This document shows positions 8,272-16,366 of a stretch of 36,761 bases of DNA, piece by piece. This DNA comes from Henriciella sp. (GTDB lineage: Bacteria; Pseudomonadota; Alphaproteobacteria; Caulobacterales; Hyphomonadaceae), in assembly GCA_013213785.1 (NCBI GenBank), contig JABSPZ010000022.1, positions 1 through 36,761 on the forward strand, written 5' to 3'. Below the pieces are notes generated by a model that was not told the origin of the DNA, did no database searches, and was given only the letters and a program-made list of their open reading frames with translations. The position numbers were made by a program, and so were the translations under genes. How positions within the stretch are numbered: the first letter of the stretch is position 1; each line of letters opens with the position of its first letter.

Positions 8272-9591
8272 CTATTTGCCAATACAAAACGAAGAAAAGA
8301 CAGCGCCGAGAACCATTTCCGTTTCAACATGTCCGGTTAGAGCCCCGAGCTCGCGACTCGCGAGGCGGACTTCTTCTGCGGTGAACTCTGCGCCCATCCC
8401 CATATTCAAATGATCCAAGGCAATATTCAAATGGGTCTTCGCCCGTTCGATCCCCTGGCGATGACGAGCTCGTGTGATCATTGGCGCGGACAAATTCGCC
8501 GTAAGTCCGGAGAGACGATCGACAATTGACGCCTCAACGCGTTCGACCCCTTTGCCCTCTTTCGCAGAAATCAGGAGTGTTTCACGTGAAACATCCGGGG
8601 AAACGAGGTCTGACTTGTTGACGACCACGATATCGCCCGGTTGGACCAGGTCATCTTCGATCGGTTCGCGCGCATCAAACATCCAAATTCGAAGATCCGC
8701 TTCGGCCCCTGCCTGCCGCGCCCGTCGAACGCCCTCTGCCTCAACAATATCATCGGTTTCCCGCAGACCGGCCGTATCGGAAATCCACACCAAATACCCG
8801 CCTAGCGTCAGTCTGACTTCAACAACGTCCCGGGTCGTACCAGGAATATCCGTGACAATCGCGGCCTCTCGTTTGGCAAGTTGGTTGAGAAGCGTTGATT
8901 TACCAGCATTTGGCTTCCCCAGGATCGCAACGCGAAAGCCATCTCGGATACGTTCCGTGATGTTTCCTTCTGTGAGGGCAAGATCCAAGGCCTCGATAAG
9001 CTTCTTTATCTTCTCAGCGACCGGACCATCAACCCGATCGGGTGCATCTTCTTCGTCTGGAAAGTCGATACTGGCTTCTAAGAGCGCCAAACATTCTGTC
9101 ATCTGGACGCGCCAGTCTGAGTAAAGGATTTCCAGAGCCCCGCCCATTTGACGAAGGGCTTGTCCAAGTTGGGCTTCACTTTCCGCATCAATCAGATCCG
9201 CCACAGCTTCTGCACGTGTTAGGTCTAGCTTGCCCGCCTCGAAAGCGCGTCGCGTATATTCGCCTGGATCTGCCAATCGGGCGCCGGCCGACATGAGTGA
9301 CTTTAGGGCCAGCTCGATGATCATCCGCCCACCATGGAGCGTTATCTCGAGCGTATCCTCACCGGTGTAACTTCCGGGGCCAGGCATGAAAACGGCTAGG
9401 CCCTTATCGATTGTCTCACCGCTTTCAGAAAACAGTTCGACCAGCATTGCGCGACGCGGTGTTAGCGCCGGTTTCGAAAGTCGTTTGCCGATGATCGACT
9501 GTACATCAGGACCTGACAGACGAAGGGTTGCGATCGCCGCGGGCGGCGGACCACTTGCCAGAGCACAAATCGTGTCCCGGCTTTGGGTCAT
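8272..9591 (-). CDS. mnmE: tRNA modification GTPase MnmE (TrmE)
   Basis: MnmE is the GTPase partner of MnmG in U34 tRNA modification. The 439 residues include the N-terminal tetrahydrofolate-binding domain, the helical domain and an inserted G domain with G1 GKPNAGKST (about 225-233), DIPGTTRD (G2, about 248-255), DTAG (G3, 272-275) and NKSD (G4, 325-328). The chain ends in the invariant C-I-G-K, whose Cys is essential in the family. It starts 2 bp after rho ends. Codons for D-V-S-R-E-T just after NKSD contain a perfect parS site. Confidence 0.97.
   Translation of the reverse strand: MTQSRDTICALASGPPPAAIATLRLSGPDVQSIIGKRLSKPALTPRRAMLVELFSESGETIDKGLAVFMPGPGSYTGEDTLEITLHGGRMIIELALKSLMSAGARLADPGEYTRRAFEAGKLDLTRAEAVADLIDAESEAQLGQALRQMGGALEILYSDWRVQMTECLALLEASIDFPDEEDAPDRVDGPVAEKIKKLIEALDLALTEGNITERIRDGFRVAILGKPNAGKSTLLNQLAKREAAIVTDIPGTTRDVVEVRLTLGGYLVWISDTAGLRETDDIVEAEGVRRARQAGAEADLRIWMFDAREPIEDDLVQPGDIVVVNKSDLVSPDVSRETLLISAKEGKGVERVEASIVDRLSGLTANLSAPMITRARHRQGIERAKTHLNIALDHLNMGMGAEFTAEEVRLASRELGALTGHVETEMVLGAVFSSFCIGK
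8578..8593. promoter_or_regulatory. parS site 3 (within mnmE)
   Basis: A third perfect TGTTTCACGTGAAACA lies in mnmE, 3.9 kb from the predicted replication origin. Three identical 16-mers within 2.3 kb cannot be chance and mark the ParB nucleation region. Confidence 0.95.
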
Positions 9592-9593
9592 TG

Positions 9594-10889
9594 CTAGTTC
9601 TTCATCGCCTCGAAGAATTCGTCATTCGTCTTCGTCTGCTTCAATTTATCAAGCAGGAAGTCGATCGCGTCGCTTGTCCCCATTGGGTTCAGGATCCGGC
9701 GAAGAACGTAGATCTTCTGAAGCTGAACTTTGTCGGTAATCAGTTCTTCTTTACGCGTTCCGGACTTCATGATGTCGATCGCTGGGAAGGTCCGCTTATC
9801 AGCAACTTTCCGATCAAGAACGATCTCAGAGTTACCCGTACCTTTAAACTCTTCGAAGATAACCTCGTCCATGCGCGAACCCGTATCGATGAGCGCTGTC
9901 GCGACGATGGTCAGTGAGCCGCCATGTTCAACATTCCGCGCGGCCCCGAAGAAACGCTTTGGACGTTGGAGTGCATTGGCATCTACACCGCCTGTCAGAA
10001 CCTTACCCGAGCTTGGAACTGAGGTGTTGTAAGCGCGGCCAAGGCGCGTGATTGAGTCAAGCAAAATGACGACATCGCGGCCATGTTCTACCAAGCGCTT
10101 TGCTTTCTCGATGACCATTTCCGCAACCGCAACGTGGCGCGATGCTGGTTCATCAAAGGTTGAGGAAATAACCTCGCCCTTCACAGAGCGCTTCATGTCG
10201 GTGACCTCTTCTGGGCGCTCATCGATCAGAAGCACGATCAGATAACACTCAGGGTGATTTTCTTCGATCGATGCGGCGATGTTCTGCAAGAGAACCGTCT
10301 TACCGGTTCGCGGCGGCGCAACGATGAGTGCGCGCTGCCCTTTACCAATCGGCGAAACAATATCGATGACCCGGCCTGAGCGATCTTTCTTGGTTGGATC
10401 TTGGCCTTCCATCAAAAGGCGCTCTTCTGGATACAGAGGAGTCAGATTGTCGAAATGGACTTTCTGACGCGCTTTCTCTGGATCCTCAAAATTAATCGAG
10501 CTCACATCTGTAAGCGCAAAGTAACGCTCATTTTCACCAGGCTCGGCAATTGGGCCTTCGACCGTATCACCGGTTTTGAGACCCGCTTTTTTCAGAACCT
10601 TCGGGCTAACATAAATATCGTCCGGTCCGGCAAGATAGTTTGACTCTGGCGAGCGCAGAAAACCGAACCCGTCTTGCAGAACTTCAACCACGCCACGGCC
10701 AATAATCTCGACCTCTTGTTCTGCAAGCTCCTTCAAAATCGCGAAGAGCATGTCCTGCGTTCTGAGCGATGAAGCGTTCTCGACTTCCAACATCTCGGCA
10801 TAGGCGAGAAGGTCGGTCGGCGATTTCGCTTTCAGCTCGCGCAGATAAACTTGTGACGGAAGTTCGAGTTCGGGTGCGGTATCAGGCAT
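9594..10889 (-). CDS. rho: Transcription termination factor Rho
   Basis: Rho is the hexameric RNA-dependent ATPase that ends transcription at C-rich unstructured RNA. The 431 residues show the N-terminal helical part, the cold-shock-like RNA-binding domain ([14 protein letters not shown], about 73-86), Walker A APPRTGKT (191-198), Walker [12 protein letters not shown] (about 273-283), and the Q- and R-loop regions ([15 protein letters not shown] and [11 protein letters not shown]). Length and domains are standard. Only 2 bp separate it from mnmE, and 124 bp with a promoter candidate separate it from hemJ. Confidence 0.98.
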   Translation of the reverse strand: MPDTAPELELPSQVYLRELKAKSPTDLLAYAEMLEVENASSLRTQDMLFAILKELAEQEVEIIGRGVVEVLQDGFGFLRSPESNYLAGPDDIYVSPKVLKKAGLKTGDTVEGPIAEPGENERYFALTDVSSINFEDPEKARQKVHFDNLTPLYPEERLLMEGQDPTKKDRSGRVIDIVSPIGKGQRALIVAPPRTGKTVLLQNIAASIEENHPECYLIVLLIDERPEEVTDMKRSVKGEVISSTFDEPASRHVAVAEMVIEKAKRLVEHGRDVVILLDSITRLGRAYNTSVPSSGKVLTGGVDANALQRPKRFFGAARNVEHGGSLTIVATALIDTGSRMDEVIFEEFKGTGNSEIVLDRKVADKRTFPAIDIMKSGTRKEELITDKVQLQKIYVLRRILNPMGTSDAIDFLLDKLKQTKTNDEFFEAMKN

Positions 10890-10965
10890 AGGGTGCCGGT
10901 ATCCAAATTTGTTTTTGAGAAAGGTCAGCTGGAATTAGCCTGCGCGCCGGATGGCAACTTGTCCG

Positions 10966-10994
10966 CATATGAGCAAATCATAACGTGTGGTCAA
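10966..10994 (-). promoter_or_regulatory. Candidate sigma-70-type promoter for rho
   Basis: On the minus strand, TTGACC (10994-10989) and CATATG (10971-10966) are separated by 17 bp and lie about 80 bases ahead of the rho start codon. The -35 match is good and the -10 match weak. Confidence 0.4.
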
Positions 10995-11013
10995 GAGGTC
11001 GGACTGTGACAGC

Positions 11014-11445
11014 TTAGAAAGGCTTCACCACGGCCAAGATCACAACACCGATCATAATGATAAACGGAACCTCGTTCAGCATCTTCATTGTCTTAGCCGT
11101 TGGTGCCACATCACCGCGATCGATCTTCTTACCGATCGAGATGAAATAACCGTGCAACCCGCTAAGGATCAGAACGAGCAAAAGCTTCACATGCATCCAC
11201 CCGACGGACAGAAGACTTTGGTTCATGACCAACATTGTGATTCCCAAAACCCAAACAATAATCAGGGCTGGGTTCAGGATGATTTTGCGCAGACGATTTG
11301 ACGCCTCTTTCATCGTCTCGAACAATTCATCGCCGGGCTTCGAGCTAAGCTGGTGAAGTTTGTAGCGCGGATAGATCAACAAGCCGGCCATCAAAGCGAC
11401 AACGAAAATGATGTGAAACGCTTTGACCCAAATATAAAGCGACAT
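11014..11445 (-). CDS. hemJ: Protoporphyrinogen IX oxidase HemJ (UPF0093 membrane protein)
   Basis: HemJ oxidises protoporphyrinogen IX to protoporphyrin IX in bacteria lacking HemG or HemY. The 143-residue protein is nearly all hydrophobic, with four predicted membrane helices (about 5-25, 55-75, 80-100 and 120-142). It carries the family's conserved residues in KAFHIIFVVALMAGLLIYPR and in GWMHVKLLLV, where conserved His residues are thought to bind heme. It begins 3 bp after hemE, so two heme-pathway enzymes are made from one transcript. Confidence 0.93.
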   Translation of the reverse strand: MSLYIWVKAFHIIFVVALMAGLLIYPRYKLHQLSSKPGDELFETMKEASNRLRKIILNPALIIVWVLGITMLVMNQSLLSVGWMHVKLLLVLILSGLHGYFISIGKKIDRGDVAPTAKTMKMLNEVPFIIMIGVVILAVVKPF

Positions 11446-11448
11446 GAT

Positions 11449-12489
11449 CTAAGCCTTTTCCCGCACGATTTCGACAACGCGTTCAACATTGGCGATTGGC
11501 GTATCGGGTCGGACTCCATGGCCAAGATTAAAAATATGCGGCCGACCTTTATAGGCTTCCAAGATTTCACCAACGCGGTGCTCCATCGCAGGCCCACCTT
11601 CGATCAAAAGGACTGGATCCAGATGACCTTGAACTGCAATTGAATCTGGCACCGCGTTCAAAACATGTTCGGGACTGATCGCTGTATCGAGCCCGATTCC
11701 GTTGACAGCGACTTGGTTTGCATAGGACTCAATCATCGTTGCCGCTCCGCGTGGAAAACCAATGATTGGAACAGTCACACCCATATCCCTCAACCGCTTA
11801 ACCAAGGCGGCGTTCGGTTCAACCACCAAAGTCTGGAACAAATCAGACGGCAGCCCTTCCGCCCAGGACTCGAAAATCATCAGGGCATCGGCCCCAGCTT
11901 TCACTTGAGCCGCAAGATAGTGCGCACTGATTTCAACCAATCGATCAAGAAGGGCTTTGAGGAGATCCTGCCGACTGTAAGCCCAACCCCTCGCAGAACT
12001 TTTATCCGTTCCGCCACGGCCTTCGATGGCATAAAGCGCGACTGTCCATGGGGCGCCACAAAATCCGATCAGAGCTTTGTCCGCATCTAACTGTCCTCTG
12101 ACACGATCCACCGTTTCATAGACTGGGGATAATCTTTGAATCGCCATTTCAACAGGTGCGCGATTGAGATCGGCCTCTGTTTTCACGGTTTCCACGATTG
12201 GCCCCACACCTTTCTCGAACCGTACATCTAGACCCATCGCATCCAGGATGAGCAGGATATCCGCAAAGAGGATGGCTGCATCCATGTCATATCGACGGAT
12301 AGGTTGAAGTGTCGCCTCTGCCGCCATTGAGGGAGAGTAGCAAAAATCGAGGAAATCTTTGGCCCGGCTTCTGAGCTCCAAATATTCTGGGAGATGACGT
12401 CCGGCTTGTCTCATCATCCAGATGGGAACTGGCGACGATGGGGTCCCAGAAAGCACTTTGAGAAATCGTGAAGAAACAGGATCGGCCAT
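11449..12489 (-). CDS. hemE: Uroporphyrinogen decarboxylase HemE
   Basis: HemE decarboxylates uroporphyrinogen III to coproporphyrinogen III in heme synthesis. The signature WMMRQAGRHLPEY near residues 24-36 and the downstream FADILLILDAMG, FCGAPWTVALYAIEG and GHGVRPDTPI segments are all present, with the usual length (346 residues). The first gene of the leftward block, it lies next to the predicted replication origin, as in Caulobacter crescentus and Rickettsia. Its promoter must lie inside the origin region. Confidence 0.97.
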   Translation of the reverse strand: MADPVSSRFLKVLSGTPSSPVPIWMMRQAGRHLPEYLELRSRAKDFLDFCYSPSMAAEATLQPIRRYDMDAAILFADILLILDAMGLDVRFEKGVGPIVETVKTEADLNRAPVEMAIQRLSPVYETVDRVRGQLDADKALIGFCGAPWTVALYAIEGRGGTDKSSARGWAYSRQDLLKALLDRLVEISAHYLAAQVKAGADALMIFESWAEGLPSDLFQTLVVEPNAALVKRLRDMGVTVPIIGFPRGAATMIESYANQVAVNGIGLDTAISPEHVLNAVPDSIAVQGHLDPVLLIEGGPAMEHRVGEILEAYKGRPHIFNLGHGVRPDTPIANVERVVEIVREKA

Positions 12490-12586
12490 ATCGATTTACA
12501 AACCCAGAAAAAATAACCCGTAGGCCTTATCATTATTAAGCGAGGAGTCTCGTGGAAAACACTAACTGAGAGCTTTTGTCCCGTTC

Positions 12587-12606
12587 GTATCCACAGCCTA
12601 TCCCCA
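12587..12606 (+). promoter_or_regulatory. DnaA-box-like pair (GTATCCACA and TCCCCA)
   Basis: GTATCCACA (12587-12595) matches 8 of 9 positions of the TTATCCACA DnaA box. Five bases later, TCCCCA (12601-12606) matches the weak W-box described for Caulobacter. They lie just left of the AT-rich stretch. Confidence 0.6.
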
Positions 12607-12619
12607 GATTCGGGCGCTA

Positions 12620-12635
12620 TTAACCTTTCATTAAC
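12620..12635 (+). promoter_or_regulatory. CtrA binding box, perfect TTAA-N7-TTAAC
   Basis: TTAA (12620-12623), a 7-base spacer and TTAAC (12631-12635) match the full consensus of the cell-cycle regulator CtrA. CtrA blocks initiation at the Caulobacter origin. A GATTC methylation site starts 6 bases after it. Confidence 0.8.
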
Positions 12636-12661
12636 TACCTGATTCAATGGTAAATAAAGTA

Positions 12662-12676
12662 TTAACCGTGCTTTGA
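12662..12676 (+). promoter_or_regulatory. Second CtrA-like box, TTAA-N7-TTGA
   Basis: TTAACCGT (12662-12669) begins a half-site and TTGA follows with the exact 7-base spacing, a 7 of 8 match to the TTAA-N7-TTAA core. It lies 42 bp (about four helical turns) from the first box. Confidence 0.6.
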
Positions 12677-12708
12677 AACGCTTGTTTGGAACAGAGCTAC
12701 AACGCACG

Positions 12709-12748
12709 GAGTCAGATTCGTTCACTTGTGCGATTCAGAGTCGGATTC
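12709..12748. repeat. Cluster of five GANTC (CcrM-type methylation) sites
   Basis: GAGTC, GATTC, GATTC, GAGTC and GATTC begin at 12709, 12715, 12732, 12738 and 12744, all within 40 bp. The motif is expected about once per 256 bp in random sequence. They form two sub-blocks spaced about 23 bp apart. Confidence 0.75.
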
Positions 12749-12773
12749 GAGGGCCAACTCGGAATTCCACAAA

Positions 12774-12782
12774 GCATCCACA
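12774..12782 (+). promoter_or_regulatory. DnaA-box-like sequence GCATCCACA
   Basis: Matches 7 of 9 positions of TTATCCACA and lies about 60 bp ahead of ppsR at the right side of the origin region. AATTCCACA at 12763-12771 is a weaker relative just beside it. Confidence 0.4.
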
Positions 12783-12840
12783 GGGCTTGTCGAATTCGTA
12801 TCGCTCCGGCAGAGGGAGAGACGAAGGAATCAGGCTGATT

Positions 12841-13668
12841 ATGCGACTATCGATCTATTTCAACGTACACTTGGTGTCCGACTCTACAGGGGAAACTCTA
12901 AACGCTGTGATGCGCGCGGCCGCGGCGCAATTCGACCGGACAATTCCACTTGAGCATAATTACTACCTTGTCCGATCTGAGCGTCAGCTTGACCGGGTTA
13001 TGGCTGAAATCGAAGCAGCACCTGGGGTGGTTTGGTACACTATTTCAGATGAAGCGCTCCGCCGGAAGCTGGAACAGTTTTGCCAGCAGCGCGGGATCCA
13101 AACCCTTCCAGTCTTGGACCCATCTATTCACATGCTGTCTCGCCACCTCGGAATTCCTGCGAGTGAGAAAATCGCGAGCCAGCACGCTCTGAATGAAGAG
13201 TATTTCAAACGCATTTCAGCAATCGACTTTGCGCTCAATCACGATGACGGGCAAAATGTGAGCGGCTTGGTCGATGCCGATGTTGTTCTTTTGGGCGTTA
13301 GCCGAACTTCTAAAACACCGACTTGTGTTTATCTCGCTAATCGCGGCGTTAAGGCCGGGAATATTCCACTCGTTCCGGGCATCCCTGTCCCCGCTCTGGT
13401 TGAAGAGCTCAAGCATCCCATGGTTGTTGGTCTAAAAATTGGTGTTGAGCGATTGCTCCAAATCCGATCGCAACGCTTAGTTTCTTTAAACGAGAATTCG
13501 ATAACTGCTTATGTTGATGAGGAAGCTGTTCGCGCCGAAGTGACGGAAGCAAGTCGCCTGTTCCAACGTAACAAATGGCCCGTCATTGATGTGTCGCGTC
13601 GAAGCGTTGAAGAAACAGCCGCCGCCATTCTCAACAAGCTGAATGAAAGACGAGGGTTTGTGTCATGA
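12841..13668 (+). CDS. ppsR: PpsR-type kinase/pyrophosphorylase (DUF299, RP001 homologue)
   Basis: Members of this family reversibly phosphorylate PEP synthase or pyruvate phosphate dikinase, using ADP for inactivation and Pi for reactivation. Seen: the N-terminal HLVSDSTGET (residues 10-19), the P-loop-like GVSRTSKTP (152-160) and GLKIGVERLLQIR near the C-terminus. I take the ATG at 12841 (275 residues, normal length), preceded by GAAGGA. The longer reading from 12673 would add 56 residues translated out of the origin region and is unlikely. It overlaps maf by four bases (ATGA). Its target enzyme is not in the window, so substrate choice is open. Confidence 0.93.
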   Translation: MRLSIYFNVHLVSDSTGETLNAVMRAAAAQFDRTIPLEHNYYLVRSERQLDRVMAEIEAAPGVVWYTISDEALRRKLEQFCQQRGIQTLPVLDPSIHMLSRHLGIPASEKIASQHALNEEYFKRISAIDFALNHDDGQNVSGLVDADVVLLGVSRTSKTPTCVYLANRGVKAGNIPLVPGIPVPALVEELKHPMVVGLKIGVERLLQIRSQRLVSLNENSITAYVDEEAVRAEVTEASRLFQRNKWPVIDVSRRSVEETAAAILNKLNERRGFVS

Positions 13669-14258
13669 CCGACATCATCCTTGCTTCGGGAAGCGCGAGT
13701 CGCCGTTCTCTTTTGGCGGGCGCTGGTGTGGAAGCTCAATCGATCAAGCCAAATGTCGACGAAGAGACAGCCAAAATTGCGATGCGCGGTGACGGCATGA
13801 GTGTCCGTGATCAAGCAATGCAGCTTGCAGAGATGAAGGCCGTTAAAGTGTCCCGCGCAAATCCTGGATTTGTCATCGGCGGCGACCAAATGCTGAATCT
13901 TGACGGGGAAGCCTTCGATAAACCAGCCAATCTGAGCGCTGCCGCCGGACATCTCCGAAAGCTTTCTGGGAAGTCTCACACGCTCGAAACAGCGATCGTA
14001 ATTGCGGAGAATGGCCAGCCAATTTGGCGCTATCTTGCTCGGCCGAAACTAACCGTCCGTGTACTGAGTGATGAGTTTGTTGAAACCTATATACAAACTT
14101 GCGGCACTGCACTGTTAAGCACGGTCGGGGCATATCAATTAGAGGGTATGGGCGCCCAAATTTTCTCTAAGATTGAGGGGGACTATTTCTCTGTTCTAGG
14201 TCTGCCGCTTCTACCGCTATTAGACTATTTTAGAGTGCGCGGGCTCCTCACAACATGA
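13665..14258 (+). CDS. maf: Maf family nucleotide pyrophosphatase
   Basis: Maf proteins hydrolyse the alpha-beta bond of non-canonical or modified nucleoside triphosphates, releasing PPi. The 197-residue protein starts with the family signature ILASGSASRRSLLAGAGV, has GGDQM at the catalytic Asp position (closer to the YceF subgroup, which has SDQ, than to YhdE) and KIEGDYFSVLGLPLLPLL near the end. It overlaps ppsR and aroE by four bases (ATGA) each, indicating translational coupling. Substrate preference cannot be fixed by reading alone. Confidence 0.93.
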   Translation: MTDIILASGSASRRSLLAGAGVEAQSIKPNVDEETAKIAMRGDGMSVRDQAMQLAEMKAVKVSRANPGFVIGGDQMLNLDGEAFDKPANLSAAAGHLRKLSGKSHTLETAIVIAENGQPIWRYLARPKLTVRVLSDEFVETYIQTCGTALLSTVGAYQLEGMGAQIFSKIEGDYFSVLGLPLLPLLDYFRVRGLLTT

Positions 14259-15067
14259 CGAAACTTCTAGGGGTTATCGGAGACCCAATATCGCATTCCT
14301 TATCTCCCATAATTCACAATGGATGGCTGCGGGATTTGCATATTGATGCGATCTATGAGGCCATGCATGTTCCGGCGGGTGAGCTCCCCGAAGCCCTAAA
14401 AACATTGGAATCTAGAGATATTCTCGGTGTAAACGTCACGCTTCCTCACAAGCATGACGCCCTCGCAGCCTCTTTGGAAACTAGCGAGGCGGCCGCGAAG
14501 ATTGGCGCGGCGAATACACTAACCTTAAAAGGACCAGACTTGTGGCATGCGGACAATACAGACGCCCCTGGCTTTTTGCACGCTCTAGGGCAAACCGGAA
14601 AAGATGATCAGCGTGTGCTGGTATTAGGCGCAGGGGGGTCCGCGAGGGCAATCGTCTTTGCACTGACGAAGCAGAATCTTCCCGTGACAATCCTCAACCG
14701 GACGGCGTCAAAGGCGGCTGCTCTGGCGAAGGAGTTAGGCGACCAGTCGACTGCCTATGGATCAATTAATCTGTATAATGAATATATCGATTCTGCAACG
14801 ATCGTGGTCAATACGACCAGTATGGGGTATTCAGGCGATGTGCTGTCACTCCCTCCTGGCGACGGGCGGATCTTCTTCGATATCTCATATGGAAAGATCG
14901 CGGCGGCGCAATTGGAGCACGCGGCAAAGAAGGGGTGGCACGTGAGAGATGGCCTAACCATGCTCGTGGCTCAGGCAGCATTTAGTTTTAAGTCTTGGTT
15001 TGGCGTGATGCCAGATTTTGAGAAGGCCCTCGAAAGATGTCAAAGAGCGGTAAAGGCAGCGCAATGA
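14255..15067 (+). CDS. aroE: Shikimate dehydrogenase AroE
   Basis: AroE reduces 3-dehydroshikimate to shikimate with NADPH, step four of the shikimate pathway. The 270 residues contain [10 protein letters not shown] (9-18, substrate serines), NVTLPHK with the catalytic Lys at about 66, DNTDAPGF with the catalytic Asp, the NADP-binding GAGGSARAI and NRTASKA, and the C-terminal [14 protein letters not shown]. It is coupled by ATGA overlaps to maf before it and coaE after it. Another shikimate-pathway gene, aroA, lies 10 kb to the right. Confidence 0.96.
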   Translation: MTKLLGVIGDPISHSLSPIIHNGWLRDLHIDAIYEAMHVPAGELPEALKTLESRDILGVNVTLPHKHDALAASLETSEAAAKIGAANTLTLKGPDLWHADNTDAPGFLHALGQTGKDDQRVLVLGAGGSARAIVFALTKQNLPVTILNRTASKAAALAKELGDQSTAYGSINLYNEYIDSATIVVNTTSMGYSGDVLSLPPGDGRIFFDISYGKIAAAQLEHAAKKGWHVRDGLTMLVAQAAFSFKSWFGVMPDFEKALERCQRAVKAAQ

Positions 15068-15675
15068 TCATACTTGGATTGACCGGATCGATTGGTATGG
15101 GGAAGTCCACTACCGCCAAAATGTTCAAAACAGCTGGTATCCCGGTCTATGATGCTGACGCTGCGGTTCATGAAATTTATGAACCCGGCGGTGCAGCCGT
15201 CGGACCCTTGTCCGAAAGATTTGGAGATATCCTCAAAGACGGCAGCGTTGATCGCGCCGCGCTTCGGGCAAAAGTCGTGGATAATCCTGACGCAATGCGC
15301 GACTTGGAAGCGATCGTTCATCCGCTCGTCGGGCTCAGCCAGTTGAACTTCCGCCAAGAAGCTCTTGAGAGTGGTGCACTTTTCGCCGTCTTGGATATCC
15401 CTCTCCTGTTTGAAACAGGAGGAGATGCACGCTGCGATTACGTTGCCGTCGTTTCAGCGCCTGAAACTGTCCAGCGAGATCGCGTTCTTGCGCGCGGTGA
15501 AATGAGCGAAGACCAGTTTGAACAGATCAAAGCGAAACAGATGCCCGATGCCGATAAACGCGCTCGAGCTGATTTTGTGATCAACACATCTTTCGGCTTT
15601 GACTTCGCCCGCGCACACGTTCAATCCATTATAGACCTACTCAACAGATTGGCGGCGGAGGCATCTGATGACTGA
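15064..15675 (+). CDS. coaE: Dephospho-CoA kinase CoaE
   Basis: CoaE phosphorylates dephospho-CoA, the last step of coenzyme A synthesis. The P-loop [12 protein letters not shown] lies at residues 5-16, followed by [12 protein letters not shown], the DIPLLFETG segment and [20 protein letters not shown] sequence (here VVSAPETVQ). I choose the ATG at 15064: it sits in an ATGA overlap with the aroE stop and puts the P-loop at the normal distance. The reading from 15037 would add nine residues inside aroE. Length is 203 residues. It overlaps dnaQ by 8 bases. Confidence 0.95.
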   Translation: MIILGLTGSIGMGKSTTAKMFKTAGIPVYDADAAVHEIYEPGGAAVGPLSERFGDILKDGSVDRAALRAKVVDNPDAMRDLEAIVHPLVGLSQLNFRQEALESGALFAVLDIPLLFETGGDARCDYVAVVSAPETVQRDRVLARGEMSEDQFEQIKAKQMPDADKRARADFVINTSFGFDFARAHVQSIIDLLNRLAAEASDD

Positions 15676-16366
15676 GACTGTACGTGAGATCGCATTCGAT
15701 ACCGAAACCACCGGGCTGGAATGGGATAAAGATGATCGCATTATCGAACTTGGCGCAGTCGAGCTGATCAATCACGTTGCGACCGGCAAAACCTTTCAGA
15801 CCTATATCAATCCTGGCCGGCCCGTATCCGAAGCGACAATCCGCATTACCGGTATCACGGATGATCATCTTGTTGATAAGCCGGGCTTTGAAGACCCAAG
15901 CATCGTCGACGCATTTCTAGATTTCGTTGGAGACGCAACCTTGGTCGCGCACAATGCGAAATTTGACCGCGGCTTTTTGAATATGGAGCTGCAGCGCTGC
16001 GGGAAAGAGATCATCCCGGAAGAACGCTGGGTCGATACGGTCATGATCGCGCGCAAGAAATATCCAGGTGCCCCGGCGAGTCTCGATGCACTTTGTAAGC
16101 GGTTTGATGTGAATTCGGATGCGCGAACCTTTCACGGCGCGCTGTTGGACAGCCAACTTCTTGCTGAGGTCTATCTCGAGCTTTTAGGCGGTCGTGCACA
16201 TCGATTTGATTTTGGTGGGCAAAGCCAGGCGCAAGACGGAACACGAGCGCCAGCCGCTCAGCGGCCAGCGCCCCTAAAGTTTGAAATTTCAAGTGATGAG
16301 CAGGCCACCCACACCGAGTTTATTGAAACCCTCGGTGAGGATGCAGTCTGGAAGCGTTACGACTGA
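15668..16366 (+). CDS. dnaQ: DNA polymerase III epsilon subunit (3'-5' proofreading exonuclease)
   Basis: DnaQ is the proofreading exonuclease of the replicative polymerase. The DEDDh motifs are visible: FDTETTG (Exo I, about 9-15), [13 protein letters not shown] (Exo II) and the C-terminal [17 protein letters not shown] (Exo III, His and Asp). The 232 residues include a Q/A/P-rich linker after the exonuclease domain (about 180-205), then a segment ([12 protein letters not shown]) that could contact the polymerase alpha subunit. It is last in the ppsR-maf-aroE-coaE-dnaQ unit. Its 3' end overlaps the end of convergent secB by 10 bases, leaving no room for an intergenic terminator. Confidence 0.95.
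   Translation: MTETVREIAFDTETTGLEWDKDDRIIELGAVELINHVATGKTFQTYINPGRPVSEATIRITGITDDHLVDKPGFEDPSIVDAFLDFVGDATLVAHNAKFDRGFLNMELQRCGKEIIPEERWVDTVMIARKKYPGAPASLDALCKRFDVNSDARTFHGALLDSQLLAEVYLELLGGRAHRFDFGGQSQAQDGTRAPAAQRPAPLKFEISSDEQATHTEFIETLGEDAVWKRYD

Larger units (their letters stand above)
12490..12840. other. Predicted chromosomal replication origin (oriC, Cori-like), hemE-ppsR intergenic region
   Basis: This 351-bp region has no convincing gene and separates divergent hemE and ppsR. It holds a perfect CtrA box (12620-12634), a near-perfect second one (12662-12676) and DnaA-box-like sequences at 12587 and 12774. A TCCCCA element at 12601 resembles the weak DnaA sites described in Caulobacter. 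An AT-rich stretch spans about 12617-12667, and nine GANTC sites begin at 12545, 12607, 12641, 12709, 12715, 12732, 12738, 12744 and 12827. The hemE/RP001(DUF299) location is the known origin context in Caulobacter and Rickettsia. The parAB genes 7 kb away and outward transcription on both sides agree. Confidence 0.85.

Noticed and set aside
12673-12840. Longer N-terminus for ppsR
   Set aside because: It would translate the origin region with its GANTC cluster and add 56 residues not found in the family; the ATG at 12841 gives the normal length.
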